This document shows, piece by piece, positions 18,676-27,881 of a DNA stretch of 64,000 nucleotides. Numbering within the stretch: the stretch's first letter is position 1; each line of letters starts with the position of its first letter. The notes under the pieces are model-generated. The model was not told where the DNA came from. It did no database searches and was given only the letters and a program-made list of their open reading frames with translations. Location: assembly GCF_913062725.1 (NCBI RefSeq), contig NZ_CAJXWY010000008.1, forward strand, positions 1-64,000. Direction: 5' to 3'. A program made the translations under genes and the position numbers. Source of the DNA: an uncultured Thiohalocapsa sp. GTDB lineage: Bacteria; Pseudomonadota; Gammaproteobacteria; Chromatiales; Chromatiaceae.

Positions 18676-18874
18676 GGCAAACCTCCTGAGCCGCATGGAT
18701 TGCGGCGCTTCTCCCTCAAGCTTGGTACAACGCCGGCTGCTTGTCCCCGTCGCGGGTCGCCGTGGTGTCCCCGTCCATCGCCGCATCGATCAGGTCCGTC
18801 GGCATCCGCATGGTGGTGCCGGGTCGTGCAGCGCCGAGCGATCGCCGCGGCCGGGGCGGTCGGGGCGGTCGGGG
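18676..18874. other. Spacer between deacylase gene and hsp20 promoter
   Basis: Divergent promoter region. It includes a short G-rich run near 18853-18874 (CCGGGGCGGTCGGGGCGGTCGGGG), three near-repeats of a CGGGGCGGT-like unit. No coding content seen. Confidence 0.45.
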
Positions 18875-18903
18875 CTTGACATCATCCCACGCGACCCCTA
18901 CTT
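18875..18903 (+). promoter_or_regulatory. Sigma-32-like heat-shock promoter for hsp20
   Basis: CTTGACA (18875-18881) and CCCCTACTT (18895-18903) with a 13-bp spacer closely match the RpoH pattern (CTTGAAA, 11-16 bp, CCCCATNT). It lies about 90 bp upstream of the Hsp20 start, the expected position for a heat-inducible gene. Found by eye. Confidence 0.7.
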
Positions 18904-18993
18904 TACATAACGCAGGCGCTCATCGAGGCCTGCGGAACGTGCGGTTCACTCAACGCACACCCAATACATGTTGCTCAAGTGGAGAATATGTCC

Positions 18994-19473
18994 ATGACGA
19001 CGATCGACTTTTCGCCCCTGTTCCGATCCATGATCGGCTTCGACCGGCTGTCCAACGCACTCGAGACGGCGTATCGCACGGAGCCCGGTGGCTATCCGCC
19101 CTACAACGTCGAAGTGCAGGGCGAGAACGACTACCGCGTGACCATGGCGGTCGCCGGCTTCTCGCCGGAGGACTTGGAGATCGAGGTCACCGAGAACGTG
19201 CTCCGCGTCTCCGGCGCCCGTGCCGAGCAGGGCAAGGAGCGGGACACCAGGTACCTGTACCGCGGTATCGCCAACCGCAGCTTCGAGCGCAAGTTCCAGC
19301 TCGCCGACTATGTCCGTGTGGTGGATGCGCGTCTGGAGAACGGTCTGCTGCACATCGAGCTGCGCCGCGAGATCCCCGAGGCCATGAAGCCCCGGAAGAT
19401 CGATATTCGCAGTGATGACGCGAAGCTGATCAGCGCCGCGCAGCAGAAGGCAGAGACGAAGTCTGCTGCCTGA
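18994..19473 (+). CDS. Small heat-shock protein, Hsp20/IbpA type
   Basis: A 159-residue ATP-independent holdase chaperone. The N-terminal part is MTTIDFSPLFRSMIGFDRL, typical of proteobacterial IbpA. The alpha-crystallin domain spans about residues 38-135 and includes VAGFSPEDLEIEVTENVL and the GLLHIELRREIPE strand. The C-terminal IXI-like anchor is KIDIRS. I chose the ATG that lies 9 nt after GGAG; an in-frame ATG two codons upstream is also possible. A heat-shock-type promoter lies upstream and an intrinsic terminator downstream, so it forms a single-gene unit. Confidence 0.93.
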   Translation: MTTIDFSPLFRSMIGFDRLSNALETAYRTEPGGYPPYNVEVQGENDYRVTMAVAGFSPEDLEIEVTENVLRVSGARAEQGKERDTRYLYRGIANRSFERKFQLADYVRVVDARLENGLLHIELRREIPEAMKPRKIDIRSDDAKLISAAQQKAETKSAA

Positions 19474-19518
19474 GCCGGCAGCTGAGCGACAGTCCGCAGG
19501 GACGCGGTCGCGCGAATG

Positions 19519-19545
19519 AGGCCGGGCCGATGCCCGGCCTTTTTG
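19519..19545 (+). terminator. Rho-independent terminator after hsp20
   Basis: Perfect 9-bp stem AGGCCGGGC/GCCCGGCCT with a 4-nt loop, followed by a run of T residues. It lies 46 bp after the hsp20 stop. Confidence 0.88.
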
Positions 19546-19687
19546 TTGAGCGCGGCTGTCAGCAGCGGCCGCGGTGCGGGGTACTGCACGCCACCGATGG
19601 CGCAAGCAATCCGCGCCGCGACTCTGGCTGCGGTTGCTCAGGGGCGCCGGAAGATGGGGCGCCCCGCCCGGCGGCCGGGTTGTAGCT

Positions 19688-21043
19688 TCAGCCGTCGCTG
19701 CGCAAGGCAGCCACCTGGTCCGGAGTTACTGGGGCCGCATCATTGCCCCAGTTGGCACGGATGTAGCTGGCCAGGGTGGCGATCTGCTTGTCCGTGAAAA
19801 TGCTGCCGAAGGACGGCATCACCACATGCGCGGAGTAGGCCTGCGACGGGTCGGAGGGTGCACCCAGCAGCAGAGTCTTGATGATGTCATTGGGCCGCTC
19901 CAGCGTCACCACCTCGTTGCCCGCGAGCGCCGGGAAGTAGGGGGGCAGGCCCTGGCCGTGGCTCTGGTGGCAGCTGGCGCAATAACTGGCGTAGAGCTTG
20001 CGGCCCTTGACATAGGTCTCTTCGGTCAGCTGATGCGGCACCGGGGGCGTCGTCCGCGGTGCTTCCTGCGCCGGGCGATCCTTCAGGTAGACCGCCATGG
20101 CCCGCAGGTCCGAGGCTGCCAGCTGTGACAGACTGTCATGCACGACCTCCGCCATGGGCCCCAGCGCCGCGGTCTGCGGTCCTTCGCCTGCCTTGGCCGG
20201 CGGCGCCTCACCGGTCGCCAGATAGGTGGCCAGCGCCTCAACCGTCCAGCGCCCGAGCCCCTCGGTCAGATCGTTGGTCAGATTGGGCGCATACCAGCCG
20301 TCGATGATGGCGCCGGTGAGGGCTTCTTTGTGCTCCTTGGCGCCGGCGATGTTGCGCGGCGTGTGGCAGCTACCGCAGTGGCCGAGTCCCTCCACGAGGT
20401 AGGCGCCGCGGTTCCACTCGTCGCTCTTGTCCGGATTGGCCTGGAAGCGCTCCTTATCCAGAAACAGGAGCTGCCAGCCGAACAGCAGATCGCGCATGTC
20501 GAAGGGCCAGCGCATCTGCGACTCCGGCGGCCGGTAGCTGGTGGGCTCGAGGGAGAACAGGTAATCCTTGATGGCCAGCAGGTCGTCGTCCTTTACCTTG
20601 GTATAGGACGGGTAGGGGAGCGCCGGGTAGTAGGGCTTGCCATCAGGACGAATGCCATGCTGCAGGGCACGTAGGAAATCCTCGTCGCTGAATTCGCCGA
20701 TACCGTGAGCCTTGGAGGGCCGGATGTTGGGGGTGTAGAGCACGCCGAACGGGGTGTCGATGGCGAGTCCGCCTTCGAAGGGCTTACCGCCGTCGCGGGT
20801 GTGACAGGCGGCACAGTCGCCGGCGATGGTCAGGTAGCGACCGTAGTTCACCCGTTCCTGCGAGAGATCGCCGTAGGCACGGGCCGGCGGCAGAAGGCTC
20901 TTCGTTGCAGCAGCCGCGGCTTGCGGCTGGCTGTCCGGCTTGGCAGCAGCCGGCGGCGCTGGCTCTGCTGCGATGACCGGCATGAGGGCCGCAGTGGCGG
21001 CGCAGGTGAGCAAAGTGGCGAGGATGGCGACTCGATGTTGCAT
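19688..21043 (-). CDS. Triheme cytochrome c (alcohol dehydrogenase-type c subunit)
   Basis: A 451-residue exported cytochrome with three CXXCH haem sites, CAACH (77-81), CGSCH (223-227) and CASCH (355-359). This is the architecture of the membrane cytochrome c subunit of quinoprotein alcohol and flavoprotein gluconate dehydrogenases. An N-terminal signal peptide (about residues 1-26) precedes an Ala/Pro-rich linker (about 27-50). Those enzymes pass electrons from a periplasmic dehydrogenase to ubiquinone or a terminal oxidase. No dehydrogenase subunit is adjacent, so the electron donor is unknown. It is divergent from the BCCT transporter. No C-terminal membrane helix is evident. Confidence 0.88.
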   Translation of the reverse strand: MQHRVAILATLLTCAATAALMPVIAAEPAPPAAAKPDSQPQAAAAATKSLLPPARAYGDLSQERVNYGRYLTIAGDCAACHTRDGGKPFEGGLAIDTPFGVLYTPNIRPSKAHGIGEFSDEDFLRALQHGIRPDGKPYYPALPYPSYTKVKDDDLLAIKDYLFSLEPTSYRPPESQMRWPFDMRDLLFGWQLLFLDKERFQANPDKSDEWNRGAYLVEGLGHCGSCHTPRNIAGAKEHKEALTGAIIDGWYAPNLTNDLTEGLGRWTVEALATYLATGEAPPAKAGEGPQTAALGPMAEVVHDSLSQLAASDLRAMAVYLKDRPAQEAPRTTPPVPHQLTEETYVKGRKLYASYCASCHQSHGQGLPPYFPALAGNEVVTLERPNDIIKTLLLGAPSDPSQAYSAHVVMPSFGSIFTDKQIATLASYIRANWGNDAAPVTPDQVAALRSDG

Positions 21044-21362
21044 GTTTCGTGTCTCCGGGGATTGGGGTTGTGGATTTGGTGGTGGTGATTGTGCCTGAGG
21101 GATTGGCTGAGTTCACGGCTCGGATCGTGCGGAGATTCGCACGTCCCAGCGCGCCCGGAATGCCTCGTGAGCGCAAGCCCGGGGTGTTGCGAGGTTGCTC
21201 GTGAAGCGATCGTCCACTTGATGTTCCCTTGTCGTCCTTTGGGCGCTCCCTGGATCGGGGGTCGTACAAAGCCGCCCGTCATGGCATGGTGGAAATTGTG
21301 CGATGCGATCTCATGTTTTCTACCCGATACACAACTGGAGTCAACAAACTGCGAGGATAGCC
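21044..21362. other. Divergent intergenic region, cytochrome c / BCCT transporter
   Basis: About 320 bp without a supported gene. It is less G+C-rich than the flanks near 21290-21360, consistent with promoter function, but no clear sigma-70 pair was identified. Confidence 0.45.
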
Positions 21363-23174
21363 ATGACCCACTACACTGACGAGCGCACAGCTCACGAAAA
21401 ACGTACACTAGCGAAAAAGCTCAAGGAGGTGGAGCGGGAAGCCCGCCGCAAGGCCGTTCGCGAGCGCAATCGCTTCAAGGGCCTGCAGATTTCCCCCTCC
21501 GCCTCCTACGAAGACGATGCCCCCCGCCGCGAGCCCGGGGACGACAACTGGGCTGGCCTGGGCTTCGACCTGCATCCCCATGTGACGTTCATCTCGAGCT
21601 TCGTGCTCATCGTGTTCATCCTGCTCACGCTGATGTTCAAAGATGAGGCGGGCGCCTTCTTCAACGGGGCCATGTCGTTGATCACCGGAACCCTGGGCTG
21701 GTTCCTGATCCTGGTGGCCAACATCTTCATTCTGGCGGCGCTCTACTTCGCACTCAGCAAATTCGGGCACATCCGCATCGGCGGCGCCGACGCCAAGCCG
21801 GAGTTCACGCGACCCGGCTGGTACGCCATGCTGCTCAGTGCCGGCATGGGCATCGGGCTCATGTTCTGGAGCGTCGGCGAGCCCATGTTCCACTATCAGA
21901 GCCCGTCACCCATGTTCAACGGCATCGAGGGCGGCTCGCCGGAGGCGGCGCAGGCGGCCATGGGTGTGACCTACTTCCACTGGGGCATCCACCCCTGGGC
22001 CATCTATGCCATCGTCGCCCTGGGCCTGGCCTTCTTCGCCTATAACCGCGGCCTGCCGCTCACCATCCGCTCGGTGTTCTACCCGCTGCTCGGCGACAAG
22101 ATCTACGGTTTCTGGGGCAACGTCATCGATATCCTGTCGGTGCTGGCGACACTGGTGGGCCTGGCCACGTCCCTGGGCCTCGGCGTGCAGCAGGTGAACG
22201 CCGGGCTGGATCACCTGTTCGGTATCGGCATCGACACGCAGACACAGGTGATCCTGATCGCCGTCATCACCGGCTTCGCCACGCTCTCGGTGTTCGCCGG
22301 TCTGGATGCCGGCGTCAAGCGCCTCAGCCAGGCCAACATGGTCATGGCCGCGGCGCTGCTGATCTTTTTGCTGCTGGTGGGACCGACGGTCTACATGCTG
22401 AGCGGCTTCACCCAGAACCTGGGCTTCTACCTCACCATCCTGCCGGAGATGAGCCTCTGGACCGAGACCTTCCGCGACAGCAATTGGCAGGGGAGCTGGA
22501 CGGTCTTCTACTGGGCCTGGTGGATTTCCTGGTCGCCCTTCGTCGGCATGTTCATCGCCCGGATCTCCAAGGGGCGCACGGTTCGGGAATTCATCTTCGG
22601 CGTGATCGTGATACCGACGCTGCTGTCGTTCCTGTGGATGTCCGTCTTCGGCGGCGCCGCGCTGAACCTGCAAGCCACCGGCGTCGACGATATCGCCGCG
22701 GCGGTGAACGACGACGTCGCCAAGGCCATGTTCGCCATGCTGGACAACTTCCCGATCGCCGAAGTGCTCTCCGGCGCCGCCGTCATTCTGGTGACCATCT
22801 TCTTCGTCACCTCCTCGGACTCGGGCTCGCTGGTGGTCGATCATCTCACCTCCGGCGGTAAGCTCGATTCGCCCACCACGCAGCGCGTGTTCTGGGCGGT
22901 GATGGAAGGCGTCGTGGCGGCGGTGCTGCTGATCGGCGGCGGCCTGGCCACGCTGCAAACCGCAGCGGTCAGCACGGGCCTGCCCTTCGCACTGGTGCTG
23001 CTGGTGGGGGTCTATGCCCTCTATGTCGGCCTGAACCAGGAGCTTTATGTCGAGACGGCGGTGAAGAAGGCGGTCACCCGGGCCGAGGATGACCACAAGC
23101 TGCAGGAGGCCGTGGAATCGGTGGTCCAAGGCGGCGGCGCCGATGCCGCCGCCGAGCCCGCGCGCTCCGGCTGA
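21363..23174 (+). CDS. BCCT family osmoprotectant transporter
   Basis: A 603-residue betaine/choline/carnitine-type secondary transporter with about 12 membrane helices, starting near residue 80. Family signatures are present: GMGIGLMFWSVGEP, YFHWGIHPWAIYAI and the Trp-rich FYWAWWISWSPFVGMFIARISKGRT segment, which forms the substrate box and periplasmic loop. A long, highly charged N-terminal tail (about residues 1-75, Lys/Arg/Glu-rich) is cytosolic and may sense osmolarity or ions; an acidic C-terminal tail follows. Import of glycine betaine or a related solute, driven by Na+ or H+, is expected. The start ATG follows a GAGGA site. Confidence 0.92.
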   Translation: MTHYTDERTAHEKRTLAKKLKEVEREARRKAVRERNRFKGLQISPSASYEDDAPRREPGDDNWAGLGFDLHPHVTFISSFVLIVFILLTLMFKDEAGAFFNGAMSLITGTLGWFLILVANIFILAALYFALSKFGHIRIGGADAKPEFTRPGWYAMLLSAGMGIGLMFWSVGEPMFHYQSPSPMFNGIEGGSPEAAQAAMGVTYFHWGIHPWAIYAIVALGLAFFAYNRGLPLTIRSVFYPLLGDKIYGFWGNVIDILSVLATLVGLATSLGLGVQQVNAGLDHLFGIGIDTQTQVILIAVITGFATLSVFAGLDAGVKRLSQANMVMAAALLIFLLLVGPTVYMLSGFTQNLGFYLTILPEMSLWTETFRDSNWQGSWTVFYWAWWISWSPFVGMFIARISKGRTVREFIFGVIVIPTLLSFLWMSVFGGAALNLQATGVDDIAAAVNDDVAKAMFAMLDNFPIAEVLSGAAVILVTIFFVTSSDSGSLVVDHLTSGGKLDSPTTQRVFWAVMEGVVAAVLLIGGGLATLQTAAVSTGLPFALVLLVGVYALYVGLNQELYVETAVKKAVTRAEDDHKLQEAVESVVQGGGADAAAEPARSG

Positions 23175-23248
23175 TCGCCGCACCGCACCAGCCCGCGCCT
23201 GCGCACCCGCAACGGGCGCGCGGGCATGACCGTCACGCAGGCCTGGGC

Positions 23249-23671
23249 TCAACTGCGCTGGCGCCCGGTGAAATCACCGATGCGCCGACGGTCGCGCTTC
23301 GTGGGCCGGCCGCGCTCCGGCGCCGGTGCGCGGCCCGCCTCGCGCCGCTCGCGGACCTGTGCCTGGCGCCTGCTGCGGCTGTCCTCATCCTCGCTGTAGA
23401 GCAGCGCGGCTTCGGTGGCGGGCCGGCGTTGTTTGGCGAGGCCCCGCACCTCGATCCGCCACTCGTACTCGCCTTTGTGGATGGTGAGCCGGGTGCCGGG
23501 GCGGATATTGCGGCCCGGCTTCACACGCTGGCCGTCCACCTGGACCTTGCCGCCGTTGATGGCCTCCACCGCCAGCGGGCGGGTCTTGAAGAACCGCGCC
23601 GCCCACAGCCATTTGTCCAGCCGCTGGGTGCCCGCGGTCTCATCGGCGCCTGGTTGTGCCGCGCTGGTCAT
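23249..23671 (-). CDS. hslR: Heat-shock protein 15-type S4 RNA-binding protein
   Basis: A 140-residue protein with an N-terminal S4 RNA-binding domain (RLDKWLWAARFFKTRPLA and GGKVQVDGQRVKPGR, about residues 17-60) and a very basic C-terminal tail. This is the Hsp15 architecture; Hsp15 recycles free 50S subunits carrying nascent chains during stress. The ATG chosen gives MTSAAQPGA. A TTG two codons before the alternative MSSAMT start overlaps the stop of the glutaredoxin gene, so translational coupling is possible. Same strand as grxC. Confidence 0.85.
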   Translation of the reverse strand: MTSAAQPGADETAGTQRLDKWLWAARFFKTRPLAVEAINGGKVQVDGQRVKPGRNIRPGTRLTIHKGEYEWRIEVRGLAKQRRPATEAALLYSEDEDSRSRRQAQVRERREAGRAPAPERGRPTKRDRRRIGDFTGRQRS

Positions 23672-23679
23672 CGCGCTGC

Positions 23680-24018
23680 TCAAGCCAGGCCCAGGAGCGG
23701 GTCCAGCTGACCGGCGCGATCCAGCGCCGCCATGTCGTCGTAGCCGCCCACATGGACGTCGCCGATGAAAATCTGCGGCACCGTCGTGCGGTTGGCGCGC
23801 AGGGTCATTTCCTGAAAGCGCTCACGGTCATCGTCGACGGCGATCTCCTCCCAGGCCACCCCCTTGCGCTCCAGCAGCCGGCGGGCGCGCACGCAATAGG
23901 GGCAGAAAGCGGTGGCGTACATGCGAACCTGGACGGTGCCGTCGGTGAGCGCCGGTGTCTCGGAGCTGTGCGCCTGCGCGCTGTCCGGCGGGGTCTGCTG
24001 CGTGCTGCTCGGGTCCAT
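23680..24018 (-). CDS. grxC: Glutaredoxin 3-type
   Basis: A 112-residue thioredoxin-fold protein with the dithiol active site C39-P-Y-C42, the TVPQIFIGDVHVGGYDD segment (cis-Pro and glutathione-binding GG), and a helix ending LDPLLG. It reduces protein disulfides and glutathione-mixed disulfides in the cytosol. An N-terminal extension of about 28 Ser/Thr/Gln-rich residues precedes the fold, longer than in E. coli Grx3. The start could instead be nearer VQVRMYATAF. It is immediately upstream of the HslR-type gene, probably in an operon with it. Confidence 0.9.
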   Translation of the reverse strand: MDPSSTQQTPPDSAQAHSSETPALTDGTVQVRMYATAFCPYCVRARRLLERKGVAWEEIAVDDDRERFQEMTLRANRTTVPQIFIGDVHVGGYDDMAALDRAGQLDPLLGLA

Positions 24019-24247
24019 CTGGCTCCTCTTGCTGTGGTTGCGCAACGGCCGGCGCGCGGCGGCGGCTGATACCCGCGAAGGACATGCCCGCGGCTTGAAA
24101 ACCCGCCCTCTCGGCCGAACAAGCCAAAAGACTGACACAAGGGCCCCGAGTACGCCAGACTGCGCGGCGCGACATCCCCGGTCAGCGCCGGACGCCCGTT
24201 GGCGGGCGTCTGCGCCGAGTAACGACAACCGCCGAGATCACCGCCCC

Positions 24248-26914
24248 ATGTACCGAACGACGCCCCCGGTCATCCACCTCAAAGACTACCGTCCGCCCGA
24301 GTTCCTCATCGATCGGGCAACGCTGCATTTCGACCTGGGGCTGGCGGAGACCGCCGTACATGCGGTGCTGGAGATCCGCCGTAACCCGGCGGCCAAGCGC
24401 GGCGACGGCGACCTGCAACTCGACGGTGAGCACCTGGAGCTGCTGGAGGTGGCGCTGGATGACCGTCCCCTGCCGGCGGCGGAATACGCCGTCAGCGAGA
24501 ACACGCTCGTGGTGCACCGGGTGCCGGATCGCTTTCGCCTGCGCACGCGGGTGCTGATCCGCCCCGAGGACAACACGGCGCTCGAAGGACTCTATGTCTC
24601 CGGCGACATGCTCTGCACCCAGTGCGAGGCGGAGGGCTTTCGGCGCATTACCTATTTCATCGACCGCCCGGATGTGATGGCCCGCTTTTCGGTGGCCCTG
24701 GCGGCGGATGCCGAGCGCTTCCCGGTGCTGCTGTCCAACGGCAATCCCGCCGGCGAGGAAGCCCTGGACGACGGCCGCAAGCTGGCCCGCTGGGATGATC
24801 CCTTCCCGAAGCCGAGCTATCTGTTCGCAGTGGTGGCGGGTGATCTCGCCGCCGTGTCGGACAGCTTCACCACCCGCTCCGGCCGTGAGGTGCCCCTCAA
24901 CATCTACGTCGAGCCCGAGAACACCGACAAGTGCGATCACGCCATGCGCTCGCTCAAGGCCGCCATGCGCTGGGACGAGGAGCGCTACGGACGCGAATAC
25001 GATCTGGACGTGTTCAATATCGTCGCCGTCAGTCATTTCAACATGGGCGCGATGGAGAACAAGGGTCTCAATGTCTTCAACGCCAAGTACATCCTGGCGC
25101 GGCCGGACACGGCCACGGACACGGACTTCGCCGGCATCGAGGGTGTCGTCGCCCACGAGTACTTTCACAACTGGACCGGCAATCGCATCACCTGCCGCGA
25201 CTGGTTCCAGCTGAGCCTGAAGGAGGGCTTCACCGTCTACCGCGACCAGGAATTCAGTGCGGACCAGGGCTCCCGCGGCGTCAAGCGCATCGAGGACGTG
25301 CGCATGCTGCGCGCACGCCAGTTCCCGGAGGATGCAGGTCCCATGGCGCACCCGGTGCGCCCAGACACCTACATCGAGATCAACAATTTCTACACCGCCA
25401 CGGTCTATGAGAAGGGGGCCGAAGTGGTGCGGATGCAGGCCAACCTGCTGGGCCCGGAGCGCTTCCGCCGGGGCACCGATCGCTACTTCGAGCGCTTCGA
25501 CGGTCAGGCCGTCACCACCGAGGATTTCGTGCGCTGCATGGAAGAGGCCGGCGACACCGATCTGAGCCAGTTCCGCCGCTGGTATTCCCAGGCCGGCACA
25601 CCGGTGCTGGAATGCGCCGACAGCTTCGATGCGCGCACCGGCACCTATACCCTGGAGATTCGCCAGCACACGCCGAGCACCCCCGGCCAGGCCACCAAGC
25701 TGCCATTGCAGATTCCCTTCGCCCTCGGCCTGCTGGACGCCGCCGGCGAGGATCTGCCCGTCCAGTTGGACGGCGAGGCCGGGGCTCCGGCACCCGGTAC
25801 CCGCATGCTGGCGCTGCGCGAGCCGGTGGAGCGATTCGCCTTCGTGGGCTTCGACGCCGAGCCGGTGCCCTCGCTGCTGCGGGGCTTCTCGGCGCCGGTG
25901 ATCGTGCACTACCCCTACACCGATGCCCAGCTCACCTTTCTTATGGCCCACGACAGCGACGGCTTCAACCGCTGGGACGCCGCCCAGAGCCTGAGTGTGC
26001 GCCTGCTGCTGGAGCTCATCGCCGATCCCGACAAGCCGGTGCCGGCGGACTATCTCGGCGCCGTGCGCCGGGCGTTGTCGCAGGACGGCGCCGACGCCGA
26101 TCAGGCCCTGTTGGCGGAGGTGCTGACCCTGCCGTCGGAGAGTTACCTCGGCGATCAGATGACCGTGGTCGATGTGGTCGGCATCCATCGCGCCCGCGAG
26201 CAACTGGCCACCACCATCGGCGAGCAACTGCGCGATGCGCTGCTGGCGGTGCTCGAGCGCAACCAGGAGCCGGACGAATACGAACTGTCGCCGGCCGCCG
26301 TGGGCCGCCGGGCGCTGCGCAACTGTGCGCTGGCCTATCTCATGCGCGCACCGACGCCGGAGATCGTCGCCCGCTGCCAGGCGCAGTTCGCCGCCGGGCA
26401 CAACATGACTGACGTGATCGCTGCCCTGCGCTGCCTGGTGGATGCCCATCCAGCGCACGTCGGCGATGCCGGCGAGCAAGCGCTGGCCACCTTCTACGCA
26501 CGCTGGTCGGAGGACCCGCTGGTGCTGGACAAGTGGTTCGGGCTACAGGCTCAAAGCAGCCGCCCGGATACGCTGAAGCGGGTGGAGGCGCTGCTGGCGC
26601 ATCCCAAGTTCTCGCTCACCAACCCGAACCGGGTGCGTGCCCTCATTGGTGTCTTCACCGTCGGTAACCCACTGCGGTTCCACGCCGTCGACGGCACCGG
26701 CTACCGCTTTCTCACCGACCGTATCCTGGAACTGGACCCCCTCAACCCGCAGGTCGCTTCACGCCTGCTCTACCCGATGACGCGCTGGCGGCGCTACGAC
26801 GAGATCCGCCAGGCACTGATGCGCGCCCAATTGGAGCGCATCCTGGAGGTGGAAGGCGTCTCCAACGATGTCTACGAGGTGGTGTCCAAGAGCCTGGGGC
26901 AGGCACCGGCGTAA
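24248..26914 (+). CDS. pepN: Aminopeptidase N, M1 family
   Basis: An 888-residue cytosolic zinc aminopeptidase with broad N-terminal specificity. The GAMEN substrate motif (residues 267-271) and HEYFH zinc motif (303-307), with the downstream zinc ligand Glu326 in LKEGFTVYRD, are all intact. The C-terminal helical domain continues to about residue 885 (IRQALMRAQLERILEV). Length and motif spacing match gammaproteobacterial PepN. The start MYRTTPPVIHLKDYRPP is the usual one; the upstream open frame is not homologous. It diverges from grxC, with about 230 bp between the two starts. Confidence 0.97.
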   Translation: MYRTTPPVIHLKDYRPPEFLIDRATLHFDLGLAETAVHAVLEIRRNPAAKRGDGDLQLDGEHLELLEVALDDRPLPAAEYAVSENTLVVHRVPDRFRLRTRVLIRPEDNTALEGLYVSGDMLCTQCEAEGFRRITYFIDRPDVMARFSVALAADAERFPVLLSNGNPAGEEALDDGRKLARWDDPFPKPSYLFAVVAGDLAAVSDSFTTRSGREVPLNIYVEPENTDKCDHAMRSLKAAMRWDEERYGREYDLDVFNIVAVSHFNMGAMENKGLNVFNAKYILARPDTATDTDFAGIEGVVAHEYFHNWTGNRITCRDWFQLSLKEGFTVYRDQEFSADQGSRGVKRIEDVRMLRARQFPEDAGPMAHPVRPDTYIEINNFYTATVYEKGAEVVRMQANLLGPERFRRGTDRYFERFDGQAVTTEDFVRCMEEAGDTDLSQFRRWYSQAGTPVLECADSFDARTGTYTLEIRQHTPSTPGQATKLPLQIPFALGLLDAAGEDLPVQLDGEAGAPAPGTRMLALREPVERFAFVGFDAEPVPSLLRGFSAPVIVHYPYTDAQLTFLMAHDSDGFNRWDAAQSLSVRLLLELIADPDKPVPADYLGAVRRALSQDGADADQALLAEVLTLPSESYLGDQMTVVDVVGIHRAREQLATTIGEQLRDALLAVLERNQEPDEYELSPAAVGRRALRNCALAYLMRAPTPEIVARCQAQFAAGHNMTDVIAALRCLVDAHPAHVGDAGEQALATFYARWSEDPLVLDKWFGLQAQSSRPDTLKRVEALLAHPKFSLTNPNRVRALIGVFTVGNPLRFHAVDGTGYRFLTDRILELDPLNPQVASRLLYPMTRWRRYDEIRQALMRAQLERILEVEGVSNDVYEVVSKSLGQAPA

Positions 26915-26975
26915 CCCGGCCCGATCATACCGAAGCCACGGCGAAGCACCCACCAACCAAGGCGCGCAGAAACGG

Positions 26976-27003
26976 CGTCAAGGTCAACGATCACGTCTTG
27001 ACG
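26976..27003. repeat. Inverted repeat between pepN and iclR-type gene
   Basis: Seven-bp arms CGTCAAG/CTTGACG around a 14-nt loop, in the short spacer between converging genes. It could weakly terminate transcription from either side, but no T-tract follows on either strand. Confidence 0.45.
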
Positions 27004-27068
27004 CAAAACGGAACCCCGGAAGCTGCTCGGGGATCGAGTCCATCTGCACGCGTTTCGGGGTGAAGCCG

Positions 27069-27854
27069 TCAGCACGGTGGCGGATCCTTCGGCCGTGCCC
27101 CGAGCTGCTCGGAGAGCGCTCGCTTCGCCGCCAGCAGCGGCTCGATCCAGGTCAGCTGCCGCCGTTCGATGGGGGCGGATACCGAGAGACCGCCGGCGAC
27201 TCGGCCGGTGGCATCGTGTAACAGCACGCCGATGCAGCCGACGTCCATCTCCGCCTCCTGGTTGTCCAGGGCATAGCCGGCCGCCAGCGCCTGAGCGCAC
27301 TCGCCGATGAGCCGCTCAACCGTGGTAATGCTGTTGCGGGTATAGGCTGGCAGATTGGTGCGCTCGGCGTAGGCGCGGATGGCCGCCTCGCCGCCGGCGG
27401 CGAGCATCAGCTTGCCCACGGCCGTGACGTGCAGCGGCGCGCGGGAGCCGATGAGCTGCTGCACGTGGATGCTGCGGTTGGGCGTCGCCTTCTCGATGTA
27501 GACGACCTGGTCGCCCTCGCGGATGGTGAGGTTGATGGTTTCGCCGAGCTGGTCCCGCAGGGCCTCCATCACCGGCTGCGCCAGTGCGCGCATGTCCACA
27601 TCGCCGTGCAGGCGCACGCCAAGCTGGAGCAGTCGCAGCCCAAGGCGATGGTGACCGGCGGCGTCGCGCTCCACAAAGCCGTTGTCCGCCAACGAGGCCA
27701 GGATGCGGTGGGCCGTTGACGGGTGCAGCCCGGTCTCGGCCGCCAGCACCTTGAGGCTCACCGGCGCCGAATAGCGCGCGATGGCGCCGAGCAGCGCCGC
27801 CGCCCGGTCGATGACCTGGATGCGGTTACCCGAGCGGTCGGCGCCGCTGCCCAT
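27069..27854 (-). CDS. IclR family transcriptional regulator
   Basis: A 261-residue regulator. An N-terminal winged helix-turn-helix (about residues 12-70, with LKVLAAETGLHPSTAHRILASLADNGFVER) is followed by the IclR effector domain (about 85-250, with RAPLHVTAVGKLMLA and GGLSVSAPIERR). IclR proteins usually control neighbouring catabolic genes, but here the gene sits behind murF on the same strand, only 27 bp after its stop, and no catabolic cluster is adjacent. Effector and targets are unknown. No local operator was identified. Confidence 0.9.
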   Translation of the reverse strand: MGSGADRSGNRIQVIDRAAALLGAIARYSAPVSLKVLAAETGLHPSTAHRILASLADNGFVERDAAGHHRLGLRLLQLGVRLHGDVDMRALAQPVMEALRDQLGETINLTIREGDQVVYIEKATPNRSIHVQQLIGSRAPLHVTAVGKLMLAAGGEAAIRAYAERTNLPAYTRNSITTVERLIGECAQALAAGYALDNQEAEMDVGCIGVLLHDATGRVAGGLSVSAPIERRQLTWIEPLLAAKRALSEQLGARPKDPPPC

Positions 27855-27881
27855 GTGCTGACCCGCGTCGCGGCGCTTGGC

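Noticed and set aside
21906-23252. Minus-strand frame opposite the BCCT transporter
   Set aside because: Antisense His/Asp/Gln-rich shadow; the transporter on the plus strand has all family motifs.
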